This document shows, piece after piece, positions 17,624 through 26,339 of a stretch of 64,000 bases of DNA. The stretch is from Leucobacter allii. Its GTDB lineage: Bacteria > Actinomycetota > Actinomycetes > Actinomycetales > Microbacteriaceae. The notes below the pieces were generated by a model. The model made no database searches. It was not told the origin of the DNA and was given only the letters and a program-made list of their open reading frames with translations. The stretch's first letter is position 1. Each line of letters opens with the position of its first letter. Both the position numbers and the translations under genes were made by a program. Where the stretch lies: assembly GCF_022919155.1 (NCBI RefSeq), contig NZ_CP095045.1:3286001-3350000 (forward strand), in the 5' to 3' direction.

Positions 17624-18372
17624 GCGCCCCGCAGACGCACCGCCTCGCCACAGGGCATCGTCCGGTCCCCGCGGTCGTGGGCCACGAGGAGCTCGGTGGA
17701 CGCCGGCAGCGGGTGCCGGACCGCGTCGTAGCGCCGCGCGAACTCGTCCTCGTCGACGGCGAGCCGGCGGCGCAGACGTACGAGCATCTCCTCGGCCACG
17801 CCCCCAGCCAGCCCGAGCCCGTGCGCGAACCGCTCGACGAATGCGACCGGGCTCGTCGCGCCGGCGATCGAGACGACGGCCGGCACGGGGACCGCGGAAC
17901 GGGCGCAGGCGAGCGCGGCCAAGGCCCCGAAGGAATGCCCCACCACGACGCCGAACGGGCCGTGCGATGCCTGCAACCGCTCGGCCGCATCGACCCAGTC
18001 GCGGATGTCGGCACGCCGCCCCGGCGAGGCCCCGTGCCCGGGGGCGTCGAACGCGACGACGCGGCATCCCTGCGCCAGGAGCTCCCGCACGAGCGGGGCG
18101 AACTGGGTCGCACGCCCCCTCCAGCCGTGCATGAGCAGCACCGCGGGCGCACCCTCGCCCCACTCGAAGACGGCGATCGCTCTGCCCCGCACGCGAAGCG
18201 ATGCACGACGCGCCTCGTGGAAGAGCGCCGCCTCCGCCTCGCGCACCGGCATCCGCGGGGAGGTCGCGAAGAACGCGCGATACGCCAGCGCACCCCCGAG
18301 GGCGGGCGAGACGCGTGCGGCGGCTCGGATGCCTCCGCCCACGAACTCCTGAAGTCGGCGACGACGCGGCAT
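17368..18372 (-). CDS. Alpha/beta hydrolase
   Basis: A 334-residue alpha/beta-hydrolase fold enzyme: oxyanion HGWRG segment, nucleophile elbow GHSFG (Ser), an acid in LLVAHDRGDRT and the catalytic His in GCGHNRIL. ATG 18372 with GGGGG upstream. The core ends near residue 290; the remaining Ala/Ser/Pro-rich tail overlaps the convergent lipoprotein gene and may not be natural. Divergent from a TetR regulator across 73 bp with palindromic repeats, so probably repressed by it. Ester or acyl substrate unknown. Confidence 0.85.
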   Translation of the reverse strand: MPRRRRLQEFVGGGIRAAARVSPALGGALAYRAFFATSPRMPVREAEAALFHEARRASLRVRGRAIAVFEWGEGAPAVLLMHGWRGRATQFAPLVRELLAQGCRVVAFDAPGHGASPGRRADIRDWVDAAERLQASHGPFGVVVGHSFGALAALACARSAVPVPAVVSIAGATSPVAFVERFAHGLGLAGGVAEEMLVRLRRRLAVDEDEFARRYDAVRHPLPASTELLVAHDRGDRTMPCGEAVRLRGAHAGRSRLLLTEGCGHNRILASDRVLAAVGALARGDLRSVDALAAEDEGATAATTNQASASQPEFPRAPSAPLMPPPNAAGSPAS

Positions 18373-18394
18373 GAGGTCCCCCTTCGAGCAACAA

Positions 18395-18434
18395 TACGAA
18401 CGATCGTACCGATAGTTTACGCACGATCGATCGT
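18395..18434. promoter_or_regulatory. Paired palindromic operators between hydrolase and TetR genes
   Basis: The 73-bp divergent spacer contains TACGAACGATCGTA at 18395-18408 and the perfect 12-bp palindrome ACGATCGATCGT at 18423-18434; both share the half-site ACGATCGT or CGATCGT. Their position over both promoters is typical for a TetR-family dimer that represses itself and its divergent neighbour. Confidence 0.65.
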
Positions 18435-18445
18435 ATACTTCTGGC

Positions 18446-19102
18446 GTGCAGGATCATCCCGGGGACGGACGACGGGCGCGAGGGGACGCCTCGCGCCGCG
18501 CCGTGCTGCAGGCGGCGACGGACCTCGCCTCCGTGCACGGCCTGGACGGCCTCACGATCGGTCGTCTCGCCTCGGCCTCCGGGTTCAGCAAGAGCAGCGT
18601 CGCGACGCTGTTCAACGGGAAGGAAGGCCTGCAGCTCGCCACGGTCGCCGCAGCCCGCGACATCTTCTTCGCACGCATCGTGGCACCCGCGAGGTCCGAG
18701 TCGCACCGGGCCCGTCGGCTCGCGGCCCTCCTGCGCAACGCGCTGCTCTACTCGAGGAACCGCGTATTCACCGGCGGCTGCTTCTTCGCCGCGGTGAGTG
18801 CCGATGTCGATTCCAAGTCGGGGCCGGTCAATGAGGCGGTCCGCGCCGCCATCACCGACTGGTATCGATACGTCGAAGCGCAGGCCGAGCAGGCCGTCGC
18901 CGCCGGCGAGCTCGGCTCCGAGCGCCCTCGCACGCTCGCGTTCGAGCTGATCGCCCTCACCGAGCAGGCGAACTCCCGCTCCCTGCTCCTCCGCACTCCC
19001 GAGCCGTACGATATCGCCGCCGAGGCGATCCGCGACCGGCTCCGCCTCGCGCGCGCCGACGATCGAGCGCTCGCGATGCTGCACCTCGCCGCGCCGGCGT
19101 AG
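18446..19102 (+). CDS. TetR/AcrR family transcriptional regulator
   Basis: A 218-residue TetR regulator with the N-terminal HTH (residues 17-63: RRAVLQAATDLASVHGLDGL, then SGFSKSSVATLFNGKEGL) and a C-terminal ligand domain of the TetR_C_6-like type. GTG start at 18446 lies 11 bp after the ACGATCGATCGT palindrome. It is divergent from the alpha/beta hydrolase gene, whose expression it most likely represses until a ligand (perhaps the hydrolase substrate) binds. Confidence 0.9.
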   Translation: MQDHPGDGRRARGDASRRAVLQAATDLASVHGLDGLTIGRLASASGFSKSSVATLFNGKEGLQLATVAAARDIFFARIVAPARSESHRARRLAALLRNALLYSRNRVFTGGCFFAAVSADVDSKSGPVNEAVRAAITDWYRYVEAQAEQAVAAGELGSERPRTLAFELIALTEQANSRSLLLRTPEPYDIAAEAIRDRLRLARADDRALAMLHLAAPA

Positions 19103-19132
19103 CGGCGGAGCGGCAGGGCCGCGCCCGACGCG

Positions 19133-19996
19133 TCAGGGACTCGCGGCATCCCGTCGGCCGCCGCGCTGCGCGGCCGCCCCCGCGACGATCACGATGGCGA
19201 TCCCGAGCAGTTGCATGGGCGACGGCGTCTGGGCGAGCACGAGCAGTCCGATGAGGATGCCGAACGCGGGCTCGACCGAGAGCAGCGTGCCGAAGGCGGT
19301 GTGGGTCATGCGTCGCAGGGCGAGCATCTCGAGCCCGAACGCGATCACGGGCGTGATCAGCGCGATCCCCGCCGCGGCCGGCAGCACCCACCATGCGAAC
19401 TCGCCGCCGACGAGCTGCGGCAGCCCGAGCGGCAGGGTGGCGAGCGCCGCGACCGGGATCGTCAGCGAGAGCCCGGAGATGCCCGAGAACCGATCCCCCA
19501 CGTGCTGCGTGAACAGGTTGTACAGCCCCCAGCAGACGCCGGCGGCCAGGGCGAACCCGACGCCGGCGAGGTCGATGCCCCCGTGCCACGGCTCCGTCAA
19601 GAGCACCACGCCGATGAGCGCCAGGAACGGCCAGACGAGAGCTCTGCGCTGCCGGCTCATCAGCCCCGCCACGGTGAGCGGCCCGAGGAACTCGATCGCG
19701 ACGGCGGTGCCCAGCGGGATCCGATCGACCGCGGCGAGGAAAAAGGTCGTCATGAACCCCGTGACCACGCCGAGCGCGAGCAGCGCCGGAAGGTCCGCGC
19801 GCCGCAGGGAGCGGATCGCCGGGCGCGCGATGATCCAGAGGAACACGACGCCGAAGCACATGCGCAGCCAGGCCGTGCCGGCCGGACCGATGCGCTCGAT
19901 CACCGGCACCGACAGCGCGTTCGACAGCTGCACGGCGAGCATCGCCGCGACGGCCATCGACCACGGGGGAACGCCCGTCGATCGTCGGCGGTTCAC
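19133..19996 (-). CDS. EamA-family drug/metabolite exporter, RhtA-like
   Basis: A 287-residue protein with ten membrane helices in two EamA repeats. RhtA-type features include LGTAVAIEFLGPL in the first repeat and VEPAFGILIGLLVL in the second. Members export threonine, homoserine and other amino acids. The ATG at 19996 is just downstream of the XRE-cupin regulator gene on the same strand (21-bp gap to its stop), which suggests that the regulator controls the exporter. Confidence 0.88.
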   Translation of the reverse strand: MNRRRSTGVPPWSMAVAAMLAVQLSNALSVPVIERIGPAGTAWLRMCFGVVFLWIIARPAIRSLRRADLPALLALGVVTGFMTTFFLAAVDRIPLGTAVAIEFLGPLTVAGLMSRQRRALVWPFLALIGVVLLTEPWHGGIDLAGVGFALAAGVCWGLYNLFTQHVGDRFSGISGLSLTIPVAALATLPLGLPQLVGGEFAWWVLPAAAGIALITPVIAFGLEMLALRRMTHTAFGTLLSVEPAFGILIGLLVLAQTPSPMQLLGIAIVIVAGAAAQRGGRRDAASP

Positions 19997-20017
19997 GGGG
20001 CCACCGGCCGCTTCGCC

Positions 20018-20634
20018 TCAGGCATCCGGGGCCTCCGCCCGATGCGCGGCGCCGACGCCCGGCTCGAACACCGCGAGCGAGAATCGGGCGGGCGTCGGAC
20101 CCGGGTTGATGTAGGCGTGATCCGCGTCCCCTCCGAAGGAGAGGGCGTCGCCGGCCGCGAGCTCGTAGCGCTCGGTCTCCACGACGACGACGAGCGCCCC
20201 CGCCTGCAGCTGCAGCAGCTCGCGCGTCCCGTCGCGGTGCGCCTCCGTGTCGTGGCGCTCTCCGGGCGCGAGCGTCCACTCCCACAGCTCGACCACGTCG
20301 GGCGGCTCCGTGCCCGCCACGAGCACGCCCCGGCCCCGGCCGCCCCGGTCCAGAGCACCGCGCCCTCGCCGGCGCGCGTGAGCCTCGCCGCGCGCGAGGC
20401 CGGGGGCTCGACGAGGGCCGGCAGCCCGACGCCGAGCGCATCGGACAGACGCAGGAGCGTGCCGACGCTGGGATTCACGGCCCCCTGCTCGACGCTCACC
20501 ACCATCCTCCGGCTCACGCCGGCCAGCTCCGCGAGCCGATCGAGCGTCCATGCGCGCGACACCCGCTCCTGCCGCACCCGCGCACCGATCGCGCGTGCGA
20601 GCTCCTCCGCACCCTCGTCCATACCGTGCATCAT
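20018..20634 (-). pseudogene. XRE-cupin transcriptional regulator, frameshifted
   Basis: The N-terminal HTH_3 part (RQERVSRAWTLDRLAELAGV, then SRRMVVSVEQGAVNPSVGTL) and the C-terminal cupin part (LAPGERHDTEAHRDGTRELL, then AGALVVVVETERYELAAGD) lie in different frames. The break is in a GC repeat at about 20325-20350, between LTRAGEGAVLW and GVLVAGTEPPDVVELWEW. Restoring one base would give a normal regulator of about 200 residues. A sequencing error in the homopolymer-like GC stretch is as likely as true decay. Start is one of three ATGs at 20622, 20631 or 20634; GTGCA-N6-TGCAC at 20626-20641 overlaps them and may be the autoregulatory site. Confidence 0.8.
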
Positions 20635-20825
20635 ACTGCACGATTCGGGCACGATAGATCCTCACGACCCGAGCCCGGCCCGGCCCGAACCCGGCCCGAT
20701 GGCCACGGTCGCACCCGGCCGCCCCGGCTCCTCGCCCCGGGCGGGTTCATCCGCCGTTCATGGACCGTTCCGTTCCGAGTCCCCCAGTCTCGTAATTCCC
20801 GGCCATCTTCGGCTGTTTGGATTTC

Positions 20826-20846
20826 GATATCGCCGATCGCGATATC
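20826..20846. promoter_or_regulatory. Perfect inverted repeat upstream of phnD
   Basis: GATATCGC (20826-20833), spacer CGATC, GCGATATC (20839-20846): an 8-bp perfect inverted repeat ending 23 bp before the phnD start. A likely operator for the TetR-family regulator encoded at the end of the same operon. The 235 bp from 20635 to 20869 holds no gene. Confidence 0.65.
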
Positions 20847-20869
20847 GCATCTCCCGGAAGGAATCGACC

Positions 20870-21811
20870 ATGCGCCAGCGCGCCTCCGCCGCTCTCACGC
20901 CCCGCATCACCGGAGCCCTCGCCCTCGGCGCGCTCGCGCTGGGCGCCCTCACCGGCTGCGCCACTCCGGCTTCCGACGCCGTCACGGCGGACGATCCGAA
21001 CGCCCCGCTCACCTTCGCCGCCACACCGCTCGGCGACGACCCGACCGCGGTGAACCCGATCGAGGCCTTCGCCGAGCTCGTCGCGGAGGAGACCGGGCGC
21101 GAGGTCGAGATCGTCGACGTGCCGGACTACACGGCCGTCGTCGAGGCGCTGCGCAACCACCACGTCGACATCGGCTTCATGAGCGGCTTCCCCTCCGCGC
21201 TCGCGGTGAACACCGGCGAGGTCGACGCGCTCGTGGCCTGGCCAGGCGACGACGAGACGCCGGTCTCCACCTGCCTCGTGCTCGACGGCTCCGAGCTCGA
21301 GACCCTCGAGGACATCACCCCCGAGACGGTCGTCGCCTTCGCCGATCCGGCGTCGAGCTCGGGTTACTTCATGCCCGTCGCCATGCTCCACGAGGCCGGC
21401 CTCGAGCGGGACGTCGACTACACGTCGATGTTCTCCGGCGGGCACGACATGAGCTTCATCGCGCTCAAGGAGGGCCAGGTCGACGTGGCGTGCACCTCGA
21501 CCATCATGCCGACGATGACCGGCACCGACATGTTCCCCTTCGCCGAGGGCGAGACCCGCTCGCTCGGCGAGAGCGCCTCCATGCCCGTCGCCGTCACCGT
21601 GCTCGCCGACCAGGGCATCGCCGCCGACAAGCGCGAGCTGCTGCTCGACGCGCTGCCGCAGGTCTTCACCGAGGAGAACGCCGAGGCCCTCGGCGCGATG
21701 TTCTCCGCAATGCAGGGCAGCGATCCCATCCTCGAGCCCGATGCCGCGATCTTCGAGCCGTTCGTCGAGATCGCCGCGATCGCCGACGTCGACATCTCGG
21801 ACCTGGGCTGA
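20870..21811 (+). CDS. phnD: Phosphonate-type ABC transporter substrate-binding lipoprotein
   Basis: A 313-residue PhnD-family binding protein. Lipobox Cys at about residue 30 (GALTGC). The family core is present: TPLGDDPTAVNPIEAF, VDIGFMSGFPSAL, and the Ser/Thr-rich loop DPASSSGYFMPV that typically clamps the phosphonate or phosphite oxyanion. ATG at 20870 follows GGAAGG. First gene of phnD-phnC-phnE-phosphatase-TetR, 2 bp before phnC. PhnD proteins bind alkylphosphonates, phosphite, hypophosphite or phosphate esters; which one is not determined. Confidence 0.92.
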   Translation: MRQRASAALTPRITGALALGALALGALTGCATPASDAVTADDPNAPLTFAATPLGDDPTAVNPIEAFAELVAEETGREVEIVDVPDYTAVVEALRNHHVDIGFMSGFPSALAVNTGEVDALVAWPGDDETPVSTCLVLDGSELETLEDITPETVVAFADPASSSGYFMPVAMLHEAGLERDVDYTSMFSGGHDMSFIALKEGQVDVACTSTIMPTMTGTDMFPFAEGETRSLGESASMPVAVTVLADQGIAADKRELLLDALPQVFTEENAEALGAMFSAMQGSDPILEPDAAIFEPFVEIAAIADVDISDLG

Positions 21812-21813
21812 GC

Positions 21814-22701
21814 ATGTCCGTCTCGCCCCTCGCACCGGCCGCCAGGCCCTCGGCCCCCGCGCCCCCGCAGTCGGGCGTCCCGGGCACGAGCCCGGCGGCC
21901 GCGCCGGCGGCCGCCGGGCTGCGCCCGCGGCTCCCGCTCGCCTCGGTCCGCGGGCTCCGCGTCGCCTACGGCGACGGCCCGCTCGTCCTCGACGGCATCG
22001 ACCTCGATCTCTTCCCCGGCGAGACCGTCGCCCTGCTCGGCTCCTCCGGATCCGGCAAGTCGACCCTCATGAAGAGCCTCACCGGCTTCGCCCCGATCTC
22101 CGGCGGCACCGCCCGCCTCGCCGGCTACGACCTGGCGAACCTGCGCCGCGGCCAGCTCCGGCAGCTGCGCGCCGGCGTCGGGCAGGTGTTCCAGCAGTTC
22201 AACCTCGTCGGCCGGCTGAGCGTGCTCACCAACGTGCTCACCGGCGGCCTGCACGACGCCGGTCCGCTGAACCTCGTCGGCGGGTTCGGCCGCGCGCACC
22301 GGAGCCGCGCGCTCGAGCTGCTCGAGCGGGTCGGGATCGCGCACAAGGCGAACGAGCCGGCGCGGGCGCTCTCCGGCGGCCAGCAGCAGCGCGTCGCCAT
22401 CGCGCGCGCCCTGATGCAGCGCCCGCAGCTCATCTTCGCCGACGAGCCGGTCGCCTCGCTCGACCCGAAGATGTCGCACCAGGTGCTCTCGCTGCTGCAG
22501 GAGATCGCCAGGGAGGACGGCATCCCCGTGCTCGTGAGCCTGCACGTCATGCCGCTGGCCCTCGCGCACTCCGACCGCATCATCGGCCTCCGGAACGGGG
22601 AGATCCTCGTGTCGGCGCCCACGTCCGAGCTCGACGCCGCGGCGCTCGAGCCCATCTACGCCCACGATCAGGAGGACGGCGATGCCGACGACGACGCCTG
22701 A
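21814..22701 (+). CDS. phnC: Phosphonate-type ABC transporter ATP-binding protein
   Basis: A 295-residue ABC ATPase: a Pro/Ala-rich N-terminal extension of about 40 residues, Walker [10 protein letters not shown], signature [15 protein letters not shown], Walker B LIFADEP and the H-loop in SLHVMPLA. PhnC-specific features include [21 protein letters not shown]. It energises the PhnDE importer. ATG 2 bp after the phnD stop; its 3' end overlaps the permease start by 20 bp, so the operon is tightly coupled. Confidence 0.93.
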   Translation: MSVSPLAPAARPSAPAPPQSGVPGTSPAAAPAAAGLRPRLPLASVRGLRVAYGDGPLVLDGIDLDLFPGETVALLGSSGSGKSTLMKSLTGFAPISGGTARLAGYDLANLRRGQLRQLRAGVGQVFQQFNLVGRLSVLTNVLTGGLHDAGPLNLVGGFGRAHRSRALELLERVGIAHKANEPARALSGGQQQRVAIARALMQRPQLIFADEPVASLDPKMSHQVLSLLQEIAREDGIPVLVSLHVMPLALAHSDRIIGLRNGEILVSAPTSELDAAALEPIYAHDQEDGDADDDA

Positions 22702-23524
22702 GCGCGCGCGGGCCACGGCCGCGCCTCGCCTCGAGCCGCGCGAGCGCGAGCGCCTGGAGCGCGCGTTCCGCGTGCCCCGCGCCCGCTTCCTCCTCGGCCT
22801 CCCGGTCGCCGCGGTGCTGCTGATCTGGTCGTTCGTCGGCGCCGGCTTCGACTTCGCGAAGCTCGGCGAGGGCGCCGTGAACATGGGCGACTTCCTCTCC
22901 CGGCTCTTCCCGCCCACCTGGGACAAGTTCGGCACGATCGTCGCCCTGCTCATCGAGACGCTGCAGATGGCGATCGTCGGCTCCGTGCTCGGCGCGGTGC
23001 TCTCGCTCATCGTGGCCTTCGGCGCCTCCTCGAACATCGCCCCGAAATGGCTCTACTACCCCACGCGCTGGATCATGAACGTGATCCGCTCGCTCCCCGA
23101 CCTCGTCTTCGCGCTGATGTTCGTCTCGGCCGTCGGACTCGGGCCCTTCGCCGGCATCCTCGCCATGACCATCGGCTCGATCGGCTCGATCGGCAAGATC
23201 TTCGCCGAGGCGATGGAGTCGGTGGACCGCGGACCGGTCACGGCCATGCAGGCCGTCGGCGCCTCCCGGCGCCAGGTCGTGCAGTACGGCATCCTGCCCC
23301 AGGCCGCCCCCCTCCTCGTCTCCTACACCCTGCTCCTGTTCGAGGGGAACGTGCGCGGCGCGACGATCCTCGGCATGGTCGGCGCAGGCGGCATCGGCCT
23401 CGAACTCACCACCGCCATGAAGATGTACGACTACGGGCACCTGTCCGCGATCGTCATCTGCATCATCGTGCTCGTCACGGTCATCGACCAGGCGAGCGCC
23501 GTCATCCGAAGGAAGATCACATGA
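22682..23524 (+). CDS. phnE: Phosphonate-type ABC transporter permease
   Basis: A 280-residue PhnE-family permease with about six membrane segments and the EAA region EAMESVDRGPVTAMQAVGASRRQVVQYGILPQ. Only one permease gene is present, so it probably acts as a homodimer. Starts inside the end of phnC and ends in an ATGA overlap with the phosphatase gene. Confidence 0.93.
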   Translation: MPTTTPERARATAAPRLEPRERERLERAFRVPRARFLLGLPVAAVLLIWSFVGAGFDFAKLGEGAVNMGDFLSRLFPPTWDKFGTIVALLIETLQMAIVGSVLGAVLSLIVAFGASSNIAPKWLYYPTRWIMNVIRSLPDLVFALMFVSAVGLGPFAGILAMTIGSIGSIGKIFAEAMESVDRGPVTAMQAVGASRRQVVQYGILPQAAPLLVSYTLLLFEGNVRGATILGMVGAGGIGLELTTAMKMYDYGHLSAIVICIIVLVTVIDQASAVIRRKIT

Positions 23525-24312
23525 CCACCACCGCATTCGACGCCCCCGCCACGACCATCCCGGCCCCCGCGCTCACGCTCTCGGCGCCGGTCAACCTCCG
23601 CGACCTCGGCGGCATCCCCGTCGCGCAGGGCGTGATCCGCCCCGGCTTCGCGATCCGCGCCGACGACCTCTCCACCGTCACCGAGGAGGTCGCCGACGCG
23701 CTCGTCGGCGACGGGCTGCGCACGGTGATCGACCTGCGCTCCGCCGACGAGGTCGCCCTCACCGGCCGCGGCCCCCTCGGCGCACGGACGACGGTGAACT
23801 ACCACCACGTGCCGTTCCTGACCACCGTCGCCGACGGTGCGGAGGAGATCGACCTCGCCCAGCCGAACTTCGCCGGGATGTACCGGCGGATGTTCGCCGG
23901 AGCCGCCCCGCAGATCGTCACGGCGCTCGCGATCATCGCGCACGCGCCGGGAGCGATCGCCTTCCACTGCGCCGCCGGGCAGGATCGCACGGGCGTGCTC
24001 GCCGCCTCGCTCCTCCTCGCGCTCGGCGCCGACGACGCGGAGATCGTCGCCGACTACGCGCGCACCGGCGACAACTCCGCGGCGATCCACGAACGCCTCG
24101 CGCCCACGATGCAGCCGCTGATGGCGAAGTTCGGGTTCGACCTCGACGCCGCGGCCCGGGCGGCGATGGCGACCGGCTTCTCGCCGGCGCCGATGCAGGG
24201 GCTGCTCGCGTGGCTCGGCGAGCAGGCCGAGGATCGCCTCGCGCTGCTGCGCGCCGCCGGTCTGAGCGACGCGCTGATCGCCCGGCTGCGCGAGCGCGCG
24301 GGCACCGCGTGA
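23521..24312 (+). CDS. PtpB-type tyrosine/phosphoinositide phosphatase
   Basis: A 263-residue phosphatase of the Y_phosphatase3 (PtpB-like) family. N-terminal NLRDLGG motif at about 25-31 and the CX5R active loop HCAAGQDRTG (about residues 148-157). No signal peptide, so cytoplasmic. The start overlaps the phnE stop as ATGA and its stop overlaps the next gene as GTGA, so it is a full member of the transporter operon. Inference: it dephosphorylates an imported organophosphate to release phosphate, rather than acting on proteins. Classical members (M. tuberculosis PtpB) act on phosphotyrosine and phosphoinositides. Confidence 0.88.
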   Translation: MTTTAFDAPATTIPAPALTLSAPVNLRDLGGIPVAQGVIRPGFAIRADDLSTVTEEVADALVGDGLRTVIDLRSADEVALTGRGPLGARTTVNYHHVPFLTTVADGAEEIDLAQPNFAGMYRRMFAGAAPQIVTALAIIAHAPGAIAFHCAAGQDRTGVLAASLLLALGADDAEIVADYARTGDNSAAIHERLAPTMQPLMAKFGFDLDAAARAAMATGFSPAPMQGLLAWLGEQAEDRLALLRAAGLSDALIARLRERAGTA

Positions 24313-24959
24313 CCCTCGTCGACGCCGCCGGGGCCGCGCCCGCACCGGGATCCCCGGTGCGGCGCGGCCCCGGCCGTCCCCGGGACGCGGGGCACGATGC
24401 GCGCATCCTCAGCGCCGCCATCGCGCTCATGGAACGCGGCGAGGAGGTCACCGTCGGCCGCGTGGTCGAGCTCAGCGGCGTGAGCCGGGCGGCGATCTAC
24501 CGTCGCTGGCCGAGCATGACCGATCTCCTCGCCGCCGCCCTCGACCAGGGGCGGGAGGCGCCGCCGCTGCCCTACGGCGATGATCTGCTCGGCGCCCTGC
24601 TGGAGGGCTACACCTCCCCGCTGCCGGCGATGGGCGCCGGGTACAGCGAGGAGCGGCTGCGGCTGCGGCTGCGGCTCGCGCTCTCGGACCGGCGGCTCGC
24701 GCAGGCGTACTGGCGCTCGCACGTCTCCCGGCGGCGCAGCGGGATCACCGCGCTGCTGCAGGCCGGGGTCGCGCGGGGCGAGCTCCGCGAGGACCTCGAC
24801 CTGGAGGCGACGATCGACTTGATGAACGGGGTGTTCTACTACCAGTACGTCGTGCGCGGCGTCTCCTTCGACGACCCGTCGATGCTGCCCCGCTGCCGCG
24901 AGGCGCTCAGGATCGTCTGGCGCGGGATCGTCCGGGAGCCGGACGCGCACCCCGGCTGA
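24309..24959 (+). CDS. TetR/AcrR family regulator of the phn operon
   Basis: A 216-residue TetR protein: basic GRPRD tail, HTH at about 30-75 (ILSAAIALMERGEEVTVGRVV, SGVSRAAIYRRWPSM), and a TetR_C_16/33-like ligand domain. GTG start at 24309 overlaps the phosphatase stop. Being the last gene of the operon, it probably binds the GATATCGC palindrome upstream of phnD and autoregulates the whole unit. Confidence 0.88.
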   Translation: MTLVDAAGAAPAPGSPVRRGPGRPRDAGHDARILSAAIALMERGEEVTVGRVVELSGVSRAAIYRRWPSMTDLLAAALDQGREAPPLPYGDDLLGALLEGYTSPLPAMGAGYSEERLRLRLRLALSDRRLAQAYWRSHVSRRRSGITALLQAGVARGELREDLDLEATIDLMNGVFYYQYVVRGVSFDDPSMLPRCREALRIVWRGIVREPDAHPG

Positions 24960-25013
24960 GCGGATCGGGGCTCGAGCGCGGGCCGCGCGCATCGGCCGCC
25001 GAGCCCGGTCCGC

Positions 25014-25760
25014 TCATCGGCTCCGGAAGATCCGCGTCAGCACGAGCCGCTCCCCCAGCGTCCACGCCGTCGTCGTGGCCAGATACAGCCCGGCGGCGAG
25101 CGGCACGAACGCCGCGAAGACGGCGGTGAGGAACGGCATGAAGCTCATCGCGCGGAGCATCCCGGACATGTCGGGCATGCCGGGCTGCGGCGGCTCCGGC
25201 TGCGGCATCGGGAGCAGCCTCCGCGAGGCCTGCGCGACCACCGCGATCACGAGCATGACGGCCGCGAAGACGAGCGCCGCGCCCCCCGAGATCGTCCCGG
25301 CGCCGACCATCCCGAGCAGGCCCGCATCGAGCGGGACGCCGAGGAAGGTGTGCGCCAGCAGGCCGTTCGCGGCGCCGCCGATCTCAGGGAGCACGAACAG
25401 CCCGTAGACGGCCATGAGCACGGGGGCCTGCGCCAGCACCGGCAGGCAGCCCGCCATCGGCGACGCCCGCTCCGCCGCGTAGAGTTCCATCGTCCTGCGG
25501 CGGAGCTGCTCCGGGTCGTTCCGGTACCGCTGGCGCAGCCGCGCCAGCTCCGGCGCGAGGCGCTGGCGCACCAGGCCGGCCTTGATCTGCGAGCGCCCCA
25601 CGGGGATCAGCAGCACCCGCACCGCGACCGTGAGCAGGATGATCGCGATCGCGGCGCTCTGCGCGCCGAGCAGCGGCGCGAGCAGTTCGCTGAGCCGGGT
25701 GACGACCGCGGAGGCCGCCTCCACGAGCACCCTGATCGGGAAGAACTCGTAGAGGTTCAT
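25014..25760 (-). CDS. YidC/Oxa1 family membrane insertase (second type)
   Basis: A 248-residue insertase with five membrane helices and the 60KD_IMP core: PIRVLVEAASAVVTRLSELL, the conserved VAVRVLLIPVGRSQIKAG with its functional Arg, then KPEL-like cytoplasmic hairpin QRLAPELARLRQRYRNDP and a Met/Pro-rich loop (MPQPEPPQPGMPDMSGM). It is shorter than housekeeping YidC and not linked to rnpA-jag, so it is a paralogue, probably for particular membrane proteins. The downstream small gene (25972-26277) is its usual partner in related genomes, from memory. Confidence 0.88.
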   Translation of the reverse strand: MNLYEFFPIRVLVEAASAVVTRLSELLAPLLGAQSAAIAIILLTVAVRVLLIPVGRSQIKAGLVRQRLAPELARLRQRYRNDPEQLRRRTMELYAAERASPMAGCLPVLAQAPVLMAVYGLFVLPEIGGAANGLLAHTFLGVPLDAGLLGMVGAGTISGGAALVFAAVMLVIAVVAQASRRLLPMPQPEPPQPGMPDMSGMLRAMSFMPFLTAVFAAFVPLAAGLYLATTTAWTLGERLVLTRIFRSR

Positions 25761-25971
25761 CGTCCCCTCCCGCGCTCGGGGGCGGATGCGGTGCGGGGTG
25801 CGGGGAGGAGGCGGATGGCGGCGCTCCGGGCGCCGGGGACGTGGGAATGCATGACGAGCTCGTTTCTGTCGCGGGTCGGGATCGGGTGATCGCCGCGCGT
25901 GAACGAGAGCCGCGAGGGTGCGCCGAAGTGATGCCGATCACGGAAGATCGGCGGGCGAGTGGACGGGTCGT

Positions 25972-26277
25972 TCAGGCGGGGGCGTGAACGAACCGCGCGG
26001 GCGCCCGTGCGAGCCGCGATCCCGGCGTGCCGGGGTCGCCCGGGAGGCGGTACTCGCGGACCCTCCGCTCCGGGCGGCCGCGGCCATACCCGGGAACGGG
26101 GCCGACGAGGACGTGCGCCAGGATGCAGACGACGGCGAGCACGAGCGGGAGCAGGGCAAGCGCCCCGGCGACGAGCAGCAGGATCGCCGGCACCGGCGAT
26201 CCCGGCGCGTTCGCCGCGAATCCGACCGAGAGGGCGAGCATCACGAGCTGCGCGATCATCCACATCGACATCAGCAT
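25972..26277 (-). CDS. Small two-helix membrane protein (DUF6412-like)
   Basis: A 101-residue protein with two hydrophobic helices (about 8-25 and 32-58) and an Arg/Pro-rich cytoplasmic tail with VREYRLPGDPGTPG. ATG at 26277 has GGAGG 8 nt upstream; a GTG at 26286 is a weaker alternative. It is upstream of yidC2 on the same strand, separated by 211 bp in which no gene is supported. It resembles DUF6412 proteins that accompany YidC paralogues in actinobacteria; function unknown. Confidence 0.65.
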   Translation of the reverse strand: MLMSMWMIAQLVMLALSVGFAANAPGSPVPAILLLVAGALALLPLVLAVVCILAHVLVGPVPGYGRGRPERRVREYRLPGDPGTPGSRLARAPARFVHAPA

Positions 26278-26339
26278 GCTCGGCACCTCCGCTCGGTTCC
26301 CATGGTACCGAACCGTCGCATCCGGCGCCCCGACCGCGG

